Assembly (NCBI GenBank): GCA_017460745.1
Contig: JAFUAL010000016.1
Span: 1-40,982 of the forward strand
Reading direction: 5' to 3'
From: Bacilli bacterium
GTDB taxonomy: Bacteria > Bacillota_I > Bacilli_A > RF39 > UBA660
DNA: 40,982 nt
Of the stretch, positions 1-8,375 are shown one piece after another. The notes beneath the pieces are model-generated. The model was not told where the DNA came from and ran no database searches. It worked only from the letters and a program-made list of their open reading frames with translations. Within the stretch, counting starts at the first letter, position 1; every line of letters begins with the position of its first letter. The position numbers and the translations under genes are program-made.

Positions 1-1
1 A

Positions 2-334
2 AAAGGTGATGATTTAATGAAAAAAGTTGTTCAAGAAGTTAAAGAAATATCTGGAAAAGAAGAACCATTTAGATTCTTTACTGATGAAGAGTTACTTGAA
101 ATGGATAGAAAACAGTTTAGGGAAGAAGGTTTTGCTGAAGGTCGTGAAAAAGGTCTTGCTGAAGGTCGAGTTCTAGGACTTGCAGAAGGACATGAAACTG
201 GTCGTCTTGAGGCTCAACATGAAATGATTATTAATATGCATAATAAAAATATTGATTTAGATATCATTTCTGATGTTGTTAACTTACCTATTAGAGAAAT
301 TGAGAGAATAATTAAAGAAAACGAGTCAAAATAA
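2..334 (+). CDS. Rpn/PD-(D/E)XK-type nuclease-transposase, C-terminal end (partial)
   Basis: The reading frame is open to the left edge of the window, through Lys-Gly-Asp-Asp-Leu before the Met at 17. That Met is therefore probably internal and the true start lies outside. The visible C-terminus has a run of short Glu-Gly-Arg repeats (roughly EGREKGLAEGRVLGLAEG), then a helical tail that reads like a small helix-turn-helix. This composition is typical of the C-terminus of the Rpn family of recombination-promoting nucleases / putative PD-(D/E)XK transposases common in gut Bacillota. The nuclease core is not in the window, so activity cannot be judged. It is followed at once by a strong hairpin terminator. 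The family call is moderately sure and rests only on the tail. Confidence 0.6.
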   Translation, partial: KGDDLMKKVVQEVKEISGKEEPFRFFTDEELLEMDRKQFREEGFAEGREKGLAEGRVLGLAEGHETGRLEAQHEMIINMHNKNIDLDIISDVVNLPIREIERIIKENESK

Positions 335-351
335 TTTTTTTGACTCGTTTT
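318..351. terminator. Bidirectional terminator between convergent genes
   Basis: A 13-bp perfect inverted repeat (318-330 with 339-351, core ACGAGTC/GACTCGT) has an A/T-rich flank on both sides. It overlaps the stop codon of the plus-strand Rpn gene and abuts the stop of the minus-strand gene at 354, so it can serve both. Confidence 0.8.
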
Positions 352-353
352 AA

Positions 354-797
354 TTAAGCAACTACAACTCTTCCTTCGTAATTTAAATCACCATTATAAG
401 TATCACTTATCCATAATTTTAAATTAATATCCTGTGTTTCATAACTTTCAAGTTTTGATATTATAATGATACCATCCATATTAAGTGTTTTTACTCGACC
501 ATCATTTATTTGATATTTAATATAATTGTTACTAACACTTGTTGCTAAGACATCTGGTACAATATAAACTTTTACATCTTGTTCTTTATCTTCTTTATTT
601 TCCAATTTTAAATTATATACACTATCATCATCATCTTTTTGTCTTTTTAAATTTGAAATTATTACTTCATTACTTACAATACTAGATTTAACATCATGAT
701 ATACTATCATTTCTCTTTTAAACCAAATATTTGTTGAAATAACTAAAAATAAACATGTAAATATAATACGACATATTAAATATGCTCTTATACTCAT
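354..797 (-). CDS. Single-pass membrane-anchored protein of unknown function
   Basis: 147 aa. Residues about 5-25 form one hydrophobic segment preceded by Arg, with no lipobox, so this looks like an N-terminal membrane anchor. The remainder is polar, rich in beta-forming residues and acidic (a DDDD stretch, ENKEDKEQD), and is probably extracytoplasmic. I recognise no family. It has its own promoter (see 823-851) with a good palindrome over the -10/+1 region, and it is monocistronic, ending at the shared terminator. A small exported accessory protein is possible but nothing identifies a function. Confidence 0.6.
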   Translation of the reverse strand: MSIRAYLICRIIFTCLFLVISTNIWFKREMIVYHDVKSSIVSNEVIISNLKRQKDDDDSVYNLKLENKEDKEQDVKVYIVPDVLATSVSNNYIKYQINDGRVKTLNMDGIIIISKLESYETQDINLKLWISDTYNGDLNYEGRVVVA

Positions 798-809
798 AAT
801 CCAACCCCC

Positions 810-851
810 ATAATATGTGCATATTATATCACATTTTTAATAAATTTGCAA
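810..851 (-). promoter_or_regulatory. Promoter with operator-like palindrome for the 354-797 gene
   Basis: On the minus strand, -35 TTGCAA (846-851), 17-bp spacer, -10 TATAAT (823-828). A perfect inverted repeat ATAATATG-N2-CATATTAT (810-827) covers the end of the -10 and the expected transcription start, where a repressor could bind. The promoter is well supported; the operator is inference. Confidence 0.6.
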
Positions 852-870
852 ATTTTCAGTCATTTTAGAC

Positions 871-900
871 AAAAATAAAAATGACAAATGTCATTTTTAT
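871..900 (-). terminator. Terminator of the SPFH gene
   Basis: Perfect 12-bp inverted repeat 875-886/889-900 just downstream of the minus-strand stop at 910, followed in that direction by a T-rich tract. Confidence 0.75.
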
Positions 901-909
901 TGATTATTT

Positions 910-2037
910 TTATTCTACTTTAGTACCACATGCTGAGCAAAAAGCACCAGTTACTACTTCACCACAATTAGTACAATGTCTAACTGTTTCTAATTTAGTA
1001 CCACATTTTGAACAGAACTTGCCTTTTTCAATACTGCCACAATTAGAACATTTTACTCCACTTTGTTCTGTTGACTTTTTATCTTCACTCTTTTTAACAT
1101 ACTCAAGTGGATTTCCAACCATACTTCCTGTTGCATTATTCATCATACCAAGTCCCATGAAACCAGTTGCTGCTCCATTAGCATTACTTGCAGCATTTTC
1201 CATAGCTGTTGCTGTTGCATCAACCATACGTCCTGTTGCATATTCTTCTCTTCCATACATTGAAGCATTATCAAATTTTTGAATTCTATCTCTTGATTCA
1301 TCATCTGGTGTAATTTTTTCAATAGCAACGCTTACAACTTCCATTCCACGCAAAGTTTTCCATTTAGTATCAAGAGCCTCATTCATATGTTCAGCAATTA
1401 ATAATTGTTTACTTGGAAGACTTGAGAACACTACTCCTTCATGAGCACATTCTTGAAGTGAAACATCAAGTGCACTAACAAATTCAGCATTTGCTTGTTC
1501 CATAAGCATTTCTTTAGTATATTTATCACTTATATTACCAGCTATATTAGAAATAAAAGCAAATGGATCAGCTATTTTAAATGAATAAACTCCAAAATAT
1601 CTAATATAAATATTCTTATATTCTGGATCAGGATAAGCCATTGGACTTGATGATCCAAACTTATTATCAATAATTTCTTTTACGTTAACATAAAAAATTG
1701 CCTGTTCTTTACTTGGGGCTCCATTAAATTTAAATCTTTCCCACATCTCTTTAAATACTTCACCAAATTGGCCAGCAAAAAGTGATGGTGATGTAGATGA
1801 ATCAAATTCATAGATTCCTTCTTCAGCAGTTGCATCTAAAATTTTTCCAGAATCAAATATTAAAGCAACTTGTCCAGGAGCAACTTGAATTCTACTCTTA
1901 TTTGAAATTACTCCATTTTTTGTTGTTTTCTTAACAACTAAAGTATTATTGTCCAAACTATCACATGTAATGTACTCTTCCCATTGATCATGTAAAGTAC
2001 TACTGATAGATGTAAATGCAGATTTAATTAAACCCAT
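910..2037 (-). CDS. SPFH-domain protein with C-terminal double zinc ribbon
   Basis: 375 aa. An SPFH/virion-core-like domain covers about residues 25-260 (motifs QVALIFDSGKI, GIYEFD, YIRYFGVYSFKIADP). A Gly/Ala/Met-rich linker follows (about 285-320), then two CxxC pairs forming zinc ribbons (CSNCG...CSKCG and CTNCG...CSACG, about 330-375). This is the arrangement of the YdjI-like SPFH proteins of Firmicutes. SPFH proteins assemble on membranes as scaffolds; what this branch does is not established. There is no signal peptide or clear membrane helix, so it is cytoplasmic or membrane-associated. It has its own extended -10 promoter and terminator, hence is monocistronic. The start ATG has a good RBS (GGAGAG). 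Family call is secure, role is not. Confidence 0.88.
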   Translation of the reverse strand: MGLIKSAFTSISSTLHDQWEEYITCDSLDNNTLVVKKTTKNGVISNKSRIQVAPGQVALIFDSGKILDATAEEGIYEFDSSTSPSLFAGQFGEVFKEMWERFKFNGAPSKEQAIFYVNVKEIIDNKFGSSSPMAYPDPEYKNIYIRYFGVYSFKIADPFAFISNIAGNISDKYTKEMLMEQANAEFVSALDVSLQECAHEGVVFSSLPSKQLLIAEHMNEALDTKWKTLRGMEVVSVAIEKITPDDESRDRIQKFDNASMYGREEYATGRMVDATATAMENAASNANGAATGFMGLGMMNNATGSMVGNPLEYVKKSEDKKSTEQSGVKCSNCGSIEKGKFCSKCGTKLETVRHCTNCGEVVTGAFCSACGTKVE

Positions 2038-2057
2038 ATTATCACTCTCCTAAAAAC

Positions 2058-2085
2058 ATTATAACAAATTTTTTAAATTAATCAA
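2058..2085 (-). promoter_or_regulatory. Extended -10 promoter for the SPFH gene
   Basis: Minus strand: -35 TTGATT (2080-2085), 16-bp spacer, TGT before TATAAT (2058-2063), then GGAGAG as RBS. Divergent from the tmcAL promoter. Confidence 0.7.
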
Positions 2086-2133
2086 TTAATTTTATTCTAA
2101 AAAAGATAAATAATTTAACAAAAAGAATATTTT

Positions 2134-2162
2134 TTGACAAGTTATTTTTTTCTATGTATAAT
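2134..2162 (+). promoter_or_regulatory. Perfect consensus sigma-A promoter of tmcAL
   Basis: TTGACA (2134-2139), exactly 17 bp, TATAAT (2157-2162). The predicted transcription start is near 2169, at or a few bases before the possible start codons (GTG 2170, ATG 2173, ATG 2179). The mRNA is therefore leaderless or nearly so. Confidence 0.88.
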
Positions 2163-2172
2163 TTAATTAGTG

Positions 2173-3318
2173 ATGTGTATGATTAAAATAGGAATTATAG
2201 CTGAATTTAACCCTTTTCATAATGGACATTTGTACTTTATTAATAAAATCAAAGAAATGTATCCTGAAAGTTTTATTACTTTAGTTATGTCAACTAATTT
2301 TACCCAAAGAGGAGAATTTTCCTTTTTAACAAAATGGGATAAAACACGTATATCTTTGAATAATAATATTGATTTAGTAATAGAACTTGCCTTTTACTTT
2401 GCTACTCAATCATCGGATACTTTTGCCAAAACAGCAGTATCTATATTAGAATACTTGGATATGGATTATTTAATATTTGGATCTGAATCAAATGATATCA
2501 AAACACTTACAACTTTAGCCTCTACAGCAATATTTAATAAAGAGTACGATAAATTAGTAAAAGAATATTTAAAAACAGGTAATAGTTATCCATCAAGTGT
2601 TTCAAAAGCCTTATTTAATTTAACAAATATTAATTTAATCGATTCTAATGATATACTTGGAGTAAGTTATATAAAAGCTATATTACTAAATGATTATAAA
2701 ATTAAACCTCTTTGTATAAAAAGAACTAATTCTTATTTAAATAAACAAACAACGGGTACTATTTCAAGTGCTACAAGTATTAGAGAGTTATTTATAAATA
2801 ATAAAGATTATAAAGACTTCATTCCAAACGATACATATAAATTAATGAATATAGATAAAAACTATATAAATAATTACTTTAATATTTTAAAATATAAATT
2901 AATAAGTGAAATAGATGAACTTGATATATATTTAGATGTAAACGAAGGAATAGATAAGAAAATAAAAAAAGTTATTTTAAATGTTACTAGTTATCAAGAA
3001 TTACTAAATAAGCTTAAAAGTAAAAGATATACATACAATAAATTAAATAGAATGTTTTTACATATATTATTAAATATTAAAAAAAGTGATTCGTATGATA
3101 TTAAATATATAAGAGTATTAGGTTTTAATGAAATGGGTCGTAAATACATAAAAAAGATGAAAGAAGAAATTACTTTACCTATTATAACTAATTATAGAGA
3201 AACAACCGACCTAGTTTTGGATATAGAAAAAATAGCTACTATTCTTTATTTAAATATTACAAATAGAAGCCATTTAATAAAAGAAGAATTAATGTCTGCA
3301 CCTATAAGTAAGAATTAA
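2173..3318 (+). CDS. tmcAL: tRNA(Met) cytidine acetate ligase TmcAL (YlbM family)
   Basis: About 380 aa (B. subtilis YlbM is slightly longer, about 415). It begins with the nucleotidyltransferase HxGH-type motif (GIIAEFNPFHNGH), then TNFTQRGEF and DYLIFGSES, all typical of TmcAL. The enzyme uses acetate and ATP to form N4-acetylcytidine at the wobble position of elongator tRNA(Met); this is family knowledge. In-frame starts are GTG 2170, ATG 2173 and ATG 2179. The family usually starts just before the Lys-Ile-Gly-Ile-Ile strand, so 2173 or 2179 is likely. No Shine-Dalgarno sequence is possible because the perfect promoter ends at 2162. Its 3' end overlaps the convergent gene by 4 bp. Identification is firm. 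Confidence 0.92.
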   Translation: MCMIKIGIIAEFNPFHNGHLYFINKIKEMYPESFITLVMSTNFTQRGEFSFLTKWDKTRISLNNNIDLVIELAFYFATQSSDTFAKTAVSILEYLDMDYLIFGSESNDIKTLTTLASTAIFNKEYDKLVKEYLKTGNSYPSSVSKALFNLTNINLIDSNDILGVSYIKAILLNDYKIKPLCIKRTNSYLNKQTTGTISSATSIRELFINNKDYKDFIPNDTYKLMNIDKNYINNYFNILKYKLISEIDELDIYLDVNEGIDKKIKKVILNVTSYQELLNKLKSKRYTYNKLNRMFLHILLNIKKSDSYDIKYIRVLGFNEMGRKYIKKMKEEITLPIITNYRETTDLVLDIEKIATILYLNITNRSHLIKEELMSAPISKN

Positions 3319-3881
3319 TTCTTTTTTAATGTATATATTTTATCTAAACTCTCTTCATATTCTACTTTGAAAGTTACAGGTTTTCTAAACAATGCATCAA
3401 ATATACTAGCATCATTTTTTAACTTTTGACCATTAATAGAATTAAGAGTTTGCTTTATTCTTTGTCTTGTCTCTTTACTAATTGGTCTTACAACATTTAC
3501 TTGTAAATCTTGTAATTGCCAAAAGAATCCATGGATACGAGCAAGTTCTACCCATTTTCTTTGAAAATCCAAATTAATAAAATAAGTTGCATTTTCTATA
3601 ACTACTCTCTTTAATAATATTTCATCAATTGATGAGTCTAAATGATAAACATCTTTGATTAAATTTAATTCATCAAGTTTTGCTTCAAGAGGAACAGGAT
3701 TTATACTATTTATAGTAAATTCATCTACTACTTTTACATCACCATCAGTATAAATAACATTCTTAAACCTTGGTTCTTTGAATGTTATTGGTTCTTCATC
3801 TCCAAACCTTGGATAAGTAACATTTGCTATTCCTTCTATTAAGCTTACTTCTATTACATTATTTTTTATTGTATTATACAT
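3315..3881 (-). CDS. Uncharacterised protein
   Basis: 188 aa, mixed alpha/beta, no membrane segment or signal peptide. The N-terminal half is beta-rich (VSLIEGIANVTYPRFGDEEPITF), and the C-terminal half has a basic helical stretch (ISKETRQRIKQTL). I do not recognise a family. Translation starts at an ATG with a strong RBS (GGAGGT), and a clear promoter sits just upstream (3904-3932), so this is a real, independently expressed gene. Its stop overlaps the end of tmcAL, which is convergent. Confidence 0.7.
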   Translation of the reverse strand: MYNTIKNNVIEVSLIEGIANVTYPRFGDEEPITFKEPRFKNVIYTDGDVKVVDEFTINSINPVPLEAKLDELNLIKDVYHLDSSIDEILLKRVVIENATYFINLDFQRKWVELARIHGFFWQLQDLQVNVVRPISKETRQRIKQTLNSINGQKLKNDASIFDALFRKPVTFKVEYEESLDKIYTLKKN

Positions 3882-3903
3882 AAAACCTCCAAAATTAGTA
3901 ATT

Positions 3904-3932
3904 ATTATATAGCATTAATTTTTAAAAATCAA
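3904..3932 (-). promoter_or_regulatory. Promoter of the 3315-3881 gene
   Basis: Minus strand: -35 TTGATT (3927-3932), 17-bp spacer, -10 TATAAT (3904-3909), followed by GGAGGT before the ATG at 3881. Confidence 0.75.
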
Positions 3933-3935
3933 TAT

Positions 3936-4319
3936 TTAGTTAAATGCTAGTTCAACATCTATTTGCTCATCATTATATGCAATATATAAAAATATTACAC
4001 CGCTTATAAATATTAATAAAGAACCAATAAATGATAAATATGTAAATTTTTGTTTATTATCTGAATCATTACTTGTAAGATTTAAAACACTTTCATATGA
4101 ATCATGTAAAAAATAAAAATATACAATAAGTAAAATAGAAAATATTATAATTAACGTCTTACGATATTTTTCTTTACTTAAAATATCACCAGTTAAATAA
4201 TATTTTCTTTCTAAATAATTGGAATAAAAACTATAAATAATTATTCCAATATAAATTATCCAAACAAATTCTTCTATTTTAATATCTTTTAATTTATCTT
4301 CTATTTCTTTATAACTCAT
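3936..4319 (-). CDS. Small multi-pass membrane protein, unknown
   Basis: 127 aa with three hydrophobic helices (about 17-34, 52-70 and 95-115) separated by short charged loops; the N-terminus is charged and probably cytoplasmic. No recognised family. No Shine-Dalgarno sequence precedes the ATG (AT-rich leader only), so initiation is weak or RBS-independent. It follows the 298-aa gene by 38 bp and is probably cotranscribed with it. Function unknown. Confidence 0.6.
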   Translation of the reverse strand: MSYKEIEDKLKDIKIEEFVWIIYIGIIIYSFYSNYLERKYYLTGDILSKEKYRKTLIIIFSILLIVYFYFLHDSYESVLNLTSNDSDNKQKFTYLSFIGSLLIFISGVIFLYIAYNDEQIDVELAFN

Positions 4320-4357
4320 ATTTAATTTTATGACTAATAAATTAAAATTTGAATCTC

Positions 4358-5254
4358 TTATCTATTATTTAATCTTTTTAACATTACTTTTTGTTCTTTT
4401 ACTAAACTATTTAATTTATTATCATCTAATTTTTTAGACTTTAAACTGTCATCACTATAATCTTTATTTATTAGATAATCTATTTCTTTATCGTTTAAAT
4501 TCAAATTAAAATAATTATTAAATTCCAAAATAAATTTTTTAGCACGTTTATATCCATGAGTTGGTATAGTATTTTCAGAATACAACATTTTTAAAGCAGC
4601 ATACTGTAATATAACATCACGAAGTTTTTCATCAGTCTCATGTAACTTAATACACTTTCTAATATTTGTTAAATCAAACTTATCCATTTTACTAAGAACA
4701 GCAAGCAATCTTTCAATAGTCATATCATCTTCTAAAATAAGTTCACATGGCATGTTATCAAAACTTGTAATTTTTCCAGTATCACCATCAAAATGTAAAC
4801 CATACTCATTCTTGTAAAATAAAGGATATCCTTCACTTTCATTTTCAAGTCGTCTAAATTTTATATATAAATTAGGAACATACCTTCCTTTATCCTTGTT
4901 ATACCTAAATCCTCCACATCCTGTTCTATAAACACCATTTAATAAACAATTTTCATTATTATCTAATCTAAAGACTAATTGTTCCATTGTCATGAATTGA
5001 CTTAATTCTTTTAGATCGCGAAAATCAGAATAATTTACTCCATCCTCTTTATCAAGTTCTCGTTCTGGATATTTTATTTCATACCATATAACAAGTTTAT
5101 CTATAAACTCTTGTAATGAATTAATATTCATATAACTTATATATCCATTATCTTTTAATTCCTTATACCATTCTAAAAATCTAGGATTCTTTTTTAAGTT
5201 ATACTTAAAGTTATCACTTTTATAAAAATTTTCAGCTTCTCTAATTGTCATCAT
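4358..5254 (-). CDS. Uncharacterised cytoplasmic protein
   Basis: 298 aa, soluble, with no signal peptide or membrane segment. A central beta-rich block (YRTGCGGFRYNKDKGRY, then LYIKFRR, about 108-170) is flanked by helical regions. The charged C-terminal tail ends in KLNSLVKEQKVMLKRL. That tail matches the tail of the 111-aa protein at 15208-15543 (KELDNLVDEQKKMVKSL) at about half the positions, suggesting a shared interaction helix. Strong RBS (GAAAGAGG) and an extended -10 promoter just upstream. I do not recognise the family. Confidence 0.65.
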   Translation of the reverse strand: MMTIREAENFYKSDNFKYNLKKNPRFLEWYKELKDNGYISYMNINSLQEFIDKLVIWYEIKYPERELDKEDGVNYSDFRDLKELSQFMTMEQLVFRLDNNENCLLNGVYRTGCGGFRYNKDKGRYVPNLYIKFRRLENESEGYPLFYKNEYGLHFDGDTGKITSFDNMPCELILEDDMTIERLLAVLSKMDKFDLTNIRKCIKLHETDEKLRDVILQYAALKMLYSENTIPTHGYKRAKKFILEFNNYFNLNLNDKEIDYLINKDYSDDSLKSKKLDDNKLNSLVKEQKVMLKRLNNR

Positions 5255-5277
5255 TTTATTACCTCTTTCGTCTTTGT

Positions 5278-5305
5278 ATTATAACAAATTAAAATAAAAT
5301 GTAAA
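5278..5305 (-). promoter_or_regulatory. Promoter of the 298-aa gene
   Basis: Minus strand: -35 TTTACA (5300-5305), 16-bp spacer ending in TGT, -10 TATAAT (5278-5283), an extended -10 arrangement. Confidence 0.7.
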
Positions 5306-5335
5306 GAAAAAAATAATTAAATTCATAATTATTTT
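5306..5335 (-). terminator. Terminator of the YjbR gene
   Basis: 10-bp inverted repeat 5310-5319/5326-5335 with a 6-nt loop; on the minus strand it is followed by a run of T. It includes the stop codon of the gene ending at 5329. Confidence 0.65.
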
Positions 5336-5991
5336 AGTTTATTAATTAAATCATAAGAATCAGTAATTAATTTATATATCATATCAATATCTATACTTTC
5401 ATCAAGCAAGATACTAATCCATTTCTTCTTGTTCATATGGTATGCTTTATAAATACCTTTTATTTTTAATAAATCAGAAAGTTTTGCATCATCAATTTTA
5501 ACATTTATAATTTCAATATTTCCTTCTCTATTTATATATTTTCCATCTATATTCATGATAATAGCATACCATTTTTTATTTCTTTTATTTCGAAATACTC
5601 CATGTGAAGAATTTTTCCAAAGGAACTCTGGCTTATCTTTATATTTACTATAAATAAACTTACATAATTTATTTGATGTATCATATACAAAGTATTTTTC
5701 TATAAAACAATTTTCTCTTATTTTATAAAGTATTTCTTTATATTTTTCTTGAACTTTATTAATAAAAGCATTACCATTTTTAATTCTTATATTTAAATAG
5801 AGTTCGTTAGTATCTAAATCTATTACTTTATCTTTTATGTTACCATTTTTATCAATTGTAATTATACACTTAAAATTATTATCAAAAAAAACAGAAGAAT
5901 AAGTATAATTATCATTTTCTTTTATAAAACCAAATTCTTCTAGTTTTTTATAATTAACTGTATATTTTTTAAATATTTCATTAATGTCCAT
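5329..5991 (-). CDS. MmcQ/YjbR-family protein with extra N-terminal domain
   Basis: About 220 aa. The C-terminal half (from about residue 100) is a clear MmcQ/YjbR (CyaY-like fold) domain. Motifs include CKFIYSKYKDKPEFLW, GVFRNKRNKKWYAIIMNID, AYHMNKKKWISILLD and a final SYDLI. The N-terminal 95 residues form a second beta-rich domain often seen in gut Bacillota versions. The family is called DNA-binding-like by annotation, but its function is not established. The likely start is the ATG at 5991; a GTG two codons upstream (5997) is in frame. It overlaps the end of the upstream membrane-protein gene by about 11 bp, implying translational coupling. Confidence 0.85.
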   Translation of the reverse strand: MDINEIFKKYTVNYKKLEEFGFIKENDNYTYSSVFFDNNFKCIITIDKNGNIKDKVIDLDTNELYLNIRIKNGNAFINKVQEKYKEILYKIRENCFIEKYFVYDTSNKLCKFIYSKYKDKPEFLWKNSSHGVFRNKRNKKWYAIIMNIDGKYINREGNIEIINVKIDDAKLSDLLKIKGIYKAYHMNKKKWISILLDESIDIDMIYKLITDSYDLINKLK

Positions 5992-7522
5992 AATCACTAA
6001 CTTCCTCGACCTCAGTTGTTATACCTTCTCCAACATTTGGACTTACGAATGTTGAATAAAAGAAATCTATACTAAATAAAGTAATCAAAATTAAAGCAAT
6101 AATATTTTTAGTATGAAGCCTAATTTTATCAAATAAATTTGATAAAAGAGGTGCTAAAATATATGTAAATGCACATCCACCTAGTCCAAATATAATAAGT
6201 CCTTCAAAGCATATTCTACCATGTAAATTCAAAAAATAACCACTGTAATCCCAATATTTTAAATGTTTAAATGTTTCTAAGTACCAAGCTGTGGAATACT
6301 CTATTATTCCACATAAAATAACTGTTGCAATAAATAATTTAGATGGATTTTTCCGAAATCTTTTAAGTAAAAATAAAATTGCTACTCCACCATATCCATA
6401 TATTGGAAGCCATGGCCCATGCATTGTACCTCGATTAACAAAATCACCCTGTTGAATAATATGTAAAACAACTTCCCAAAGCCATCCAAATATACTAAAG
6501 CTAAAGAACAACAAAATATAAGTATTTAAACTGTATTCCATATCTGAATTTATATTTAAAATAGAAAATTGTTTAGTAAACTCATTAGGATATTCTTTAT
6601 TAACAGGATAATCTATAGCAAGTAATTTATCATTTAACAAGTTTTTATTTGTTAAATCTTCCCTTTTATAATTTCTTAAATTCATATAGAATTCACTGTA
6701 TAATGTTGCTGCATAAATATCAGTAAAAAAGTAATTAGTTAAGTTAAAAGTAAATAATCCAGGAATTTTATATATAGCAAGTAATAAATCAAGTTTAAAT
6801 AAATTAAATTTTTCCTGTTTCATTAACTCTTTAGATAACCTAAAAGCCTCACGCATTTTTATATTTGGATTTTCAGCAAGTATATATGGTATCATAGCAT
6901 ATTCATAATACTTAATAAAATAACCAATTATAGTAAAACTCCATAAAAATAAATATAAATTTTTTACAAATAATATCAAAGCTAAATGAAAAGTTTTTTT
7001 CTTTTTATAAGGATATAAAGTTCTATCTATATTAGTTTTTAGATATCTTCTTTGTTCTAAAAAATATCTATTTTTACCAATTTCAAATACAGCAATAAAA
7101 ATAGTTCTCATGAATATTAATAAAATATTGGATATAATTATAACAATACCAACTGATATATGTCCACCTAAAAATTTATTAATACTGTTTAAAAGACTAA
7201 AGACAACTGATTTAGTTGTAGTTATTTCATTTACTACTACCGATACTACTCCATGCGTAACTCTTTTAGCAAGATTTTCATCTAGATCTTTAGAATCATT
7301 TATTTGTTTAATAAATTCATCAATTATTTCACTGTTAGATTTATAATTACTATTAATTAATTCTATATTTTTTACATCTGTTATATCTATATCAAATATA
7401 TTTTTACTTGATAAACTAATTCCAGATATGAGTAAAGTACAAAGAAAAACAACTATAACATTTTTAAAATAATTATGAGTAACATTTTTCTTTGCATCTA
7501 GTTTTATTTTCTTATAATTCAT
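5981..7522 (-). CDS. DUF975 plus putative ABC-transporter permease (PF06541) fusion
   Basis: About 513 aa, multi-pass membrane protein. The N-terminal part (about 1-290) looks like DUF975: a basic first helix (MNYKKIKLDAKKNV), several hydrophobic helices and an MREAFRLSKELMK-type amphipathic segment. The C-terminal part (about 335-490) carries PF06541 hallmarks (FGWLWEVVLH, NRGTMHGPWLPIYGYGG, YWDYSGYFLNLHGRICFEG). Neither domain has a proven activity, despite the database name for PF06541. I choose the ATG at 7522, which has GGTAAGG upstream; a TTG four codons earlier (7534) is in frame. It is coupled to the downstream YjbR gene. Confidence 0.8.
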   Translation of the reverse strand: MNYKKIKLDAKKNVTHNYFKNVIVVFLCTLLISGISLSSKNIFDIDITDVKNIELINSNYKSNSEIIDEFIKQINDSKDLDENLAKRVTHGVVSVVVNEITTTKSVVFSLLNSINKFLGGHISVGIVIIISNILLIFMRTIFIAVFEIGKNRYFLEQRRYLKTNIDRTLYPYKKKKTFHLALILFVKNLYLFLWSFTIIGYFIKYYEYAMIPYILAENPNIKMREAFRLSKELMKQEKFNLFKLDLLLAIYKIPGLFTFNLTNYFFTDIYAATLYSEFYMNLRNYKREDLTNKNLLNDKLLAIDYPVNKEYPNEFTKQFSILNINSDMEYSLNTYILLFFSFSIFGWLWEVVLHIIQQGDFVNRGTMHGPWLPIYGYGGVAILFLLKRFRKNPSKLFIATVILCGIIEYSTAWYLETFKHLKYWDYSGYFLNLHGRICFEGLIIFGLGGCAFTYILAPLLSNLFDKIRLHTKNIIALILITLFSIDFFYSTFVSPNVGEGITTEVEEVSDYGH

Positions 7523-7604
7523 ACAAATACACAACCTTACCTTCTACAAAAAAATTATATGAAAAGCACCTAATAAAATAACCTACTTTTAATATAATTT
7601 ATAA

Positions 7605-8375
7605 TTAAAATAAATGTAAAACCATTTCAAATATTTCAGATACTTCCATTTTCATGAAAAAAACTATCAAAAATCCAATCATTAAAAATGGTCCATATGG
7701 AATTACATGTTCTTTATTTTTTACAAGTAAAATAAGAGATATGGGAAGAGCTATAAAAGATGCTAAAAAAATTACAATTATAGACAACATAGGATTAAGT
7801 GTTAGTCCCACTAAAAACATTAATTTTATATCAGCTCCACCTAATGATTCTTTTTTAAATAAGAAATTTCCAAGTAACATTACCAAATACATGATAGCAA
7901 AACTTATTACTCCATACCCTACTTGTATTAATGCATTTTGTATTCCACGACTAACAATAGTAACTATAAAAATAATTATACTTGGGATTATAATAAATCT
8001 ATCAGGAATTATTAAATAATTAAGATCTGATACTATTATCAATATTAAGGTACTAGATAATGTTAAAGCAATGATTAAATCATAAGAAAACTTAAAGGAA
8101 TAAAAAGATACTACAAATAATATTCCTGTAAAAAGTTCAGTTAACAAATAATTAACTGATAATTCAGCATGACAATTCCTACACTTTCCTTTTTGGATTA
8201 TAAAAGAAAGTATAGGAATCAATTCATACCATTTAAGTTGATGATTGCAATTTTCACAGTGACTTCTTGGGGTAACTGTAGATTTACCCATAGGAATTCT
8301 TGTTGCAACTAAATTAAAATATGAACCAAATATTGTTCCTACTATAAAGAACATTACATAATAATACATCATCAT
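7605..8375 (-). CDS. Prepilin peptidase (A24 family, PilD/ComC type)
   Basis: 256 aa polytopic membrane protein. The N-terminal domain has the two CxxC pairs (CENC and CRNC) of the bifunctional prepilin peptidase/N-methyltransferase. The aspartyl protease motifs follow: SDLNYLIIPDR and GGADIKLMFLVG, each with the catalytic Asp. The enzyme cleaves type IV-pilin-like leader peptides at the inner face of the membrane and may methylate the new N-terminus. It starts in a TAATG overlap with the stop of the GspF-like gene, so the two are translationally coupled and should serve one pseudopilus or competence machine. Confidence 0.93.
   Translation of the reverse strand: MMMYYYVMFFIVGTIFGSYFNLVATRIPMGKSTVTPRSHCENCNHQLKWYELIPILSFIIQKGKCRNCHAELSVNYLLTELFTGILFVVSFYSFKFSYDLIIALTLSSTLILIIVSDLNYLIIPDRFIIIPSIIIFIVTIVSRGIQNALIQVGYGVISFAIMYLVMLLGNFLFKKESLGGADIKLMFLVGLTLNPMLSIIVIFLASFIALPISLILLVKNKEHVIPYGPFLMIGFLIVFFMKMEVSEIFEMVLHLF

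Noticed and set aside
881..1282. 133-codon plus-strand frame opposite the SPFH gene
   Set aside because: It is the reverse complement of a well-supported coding region and starts within its terminator hairpin.
7654..8019. 121-codon plus-strand frame opposite the prepilin peptidase
   Set aside because: Shadow frame; the minus-strand gene has clear catalytic motifs.
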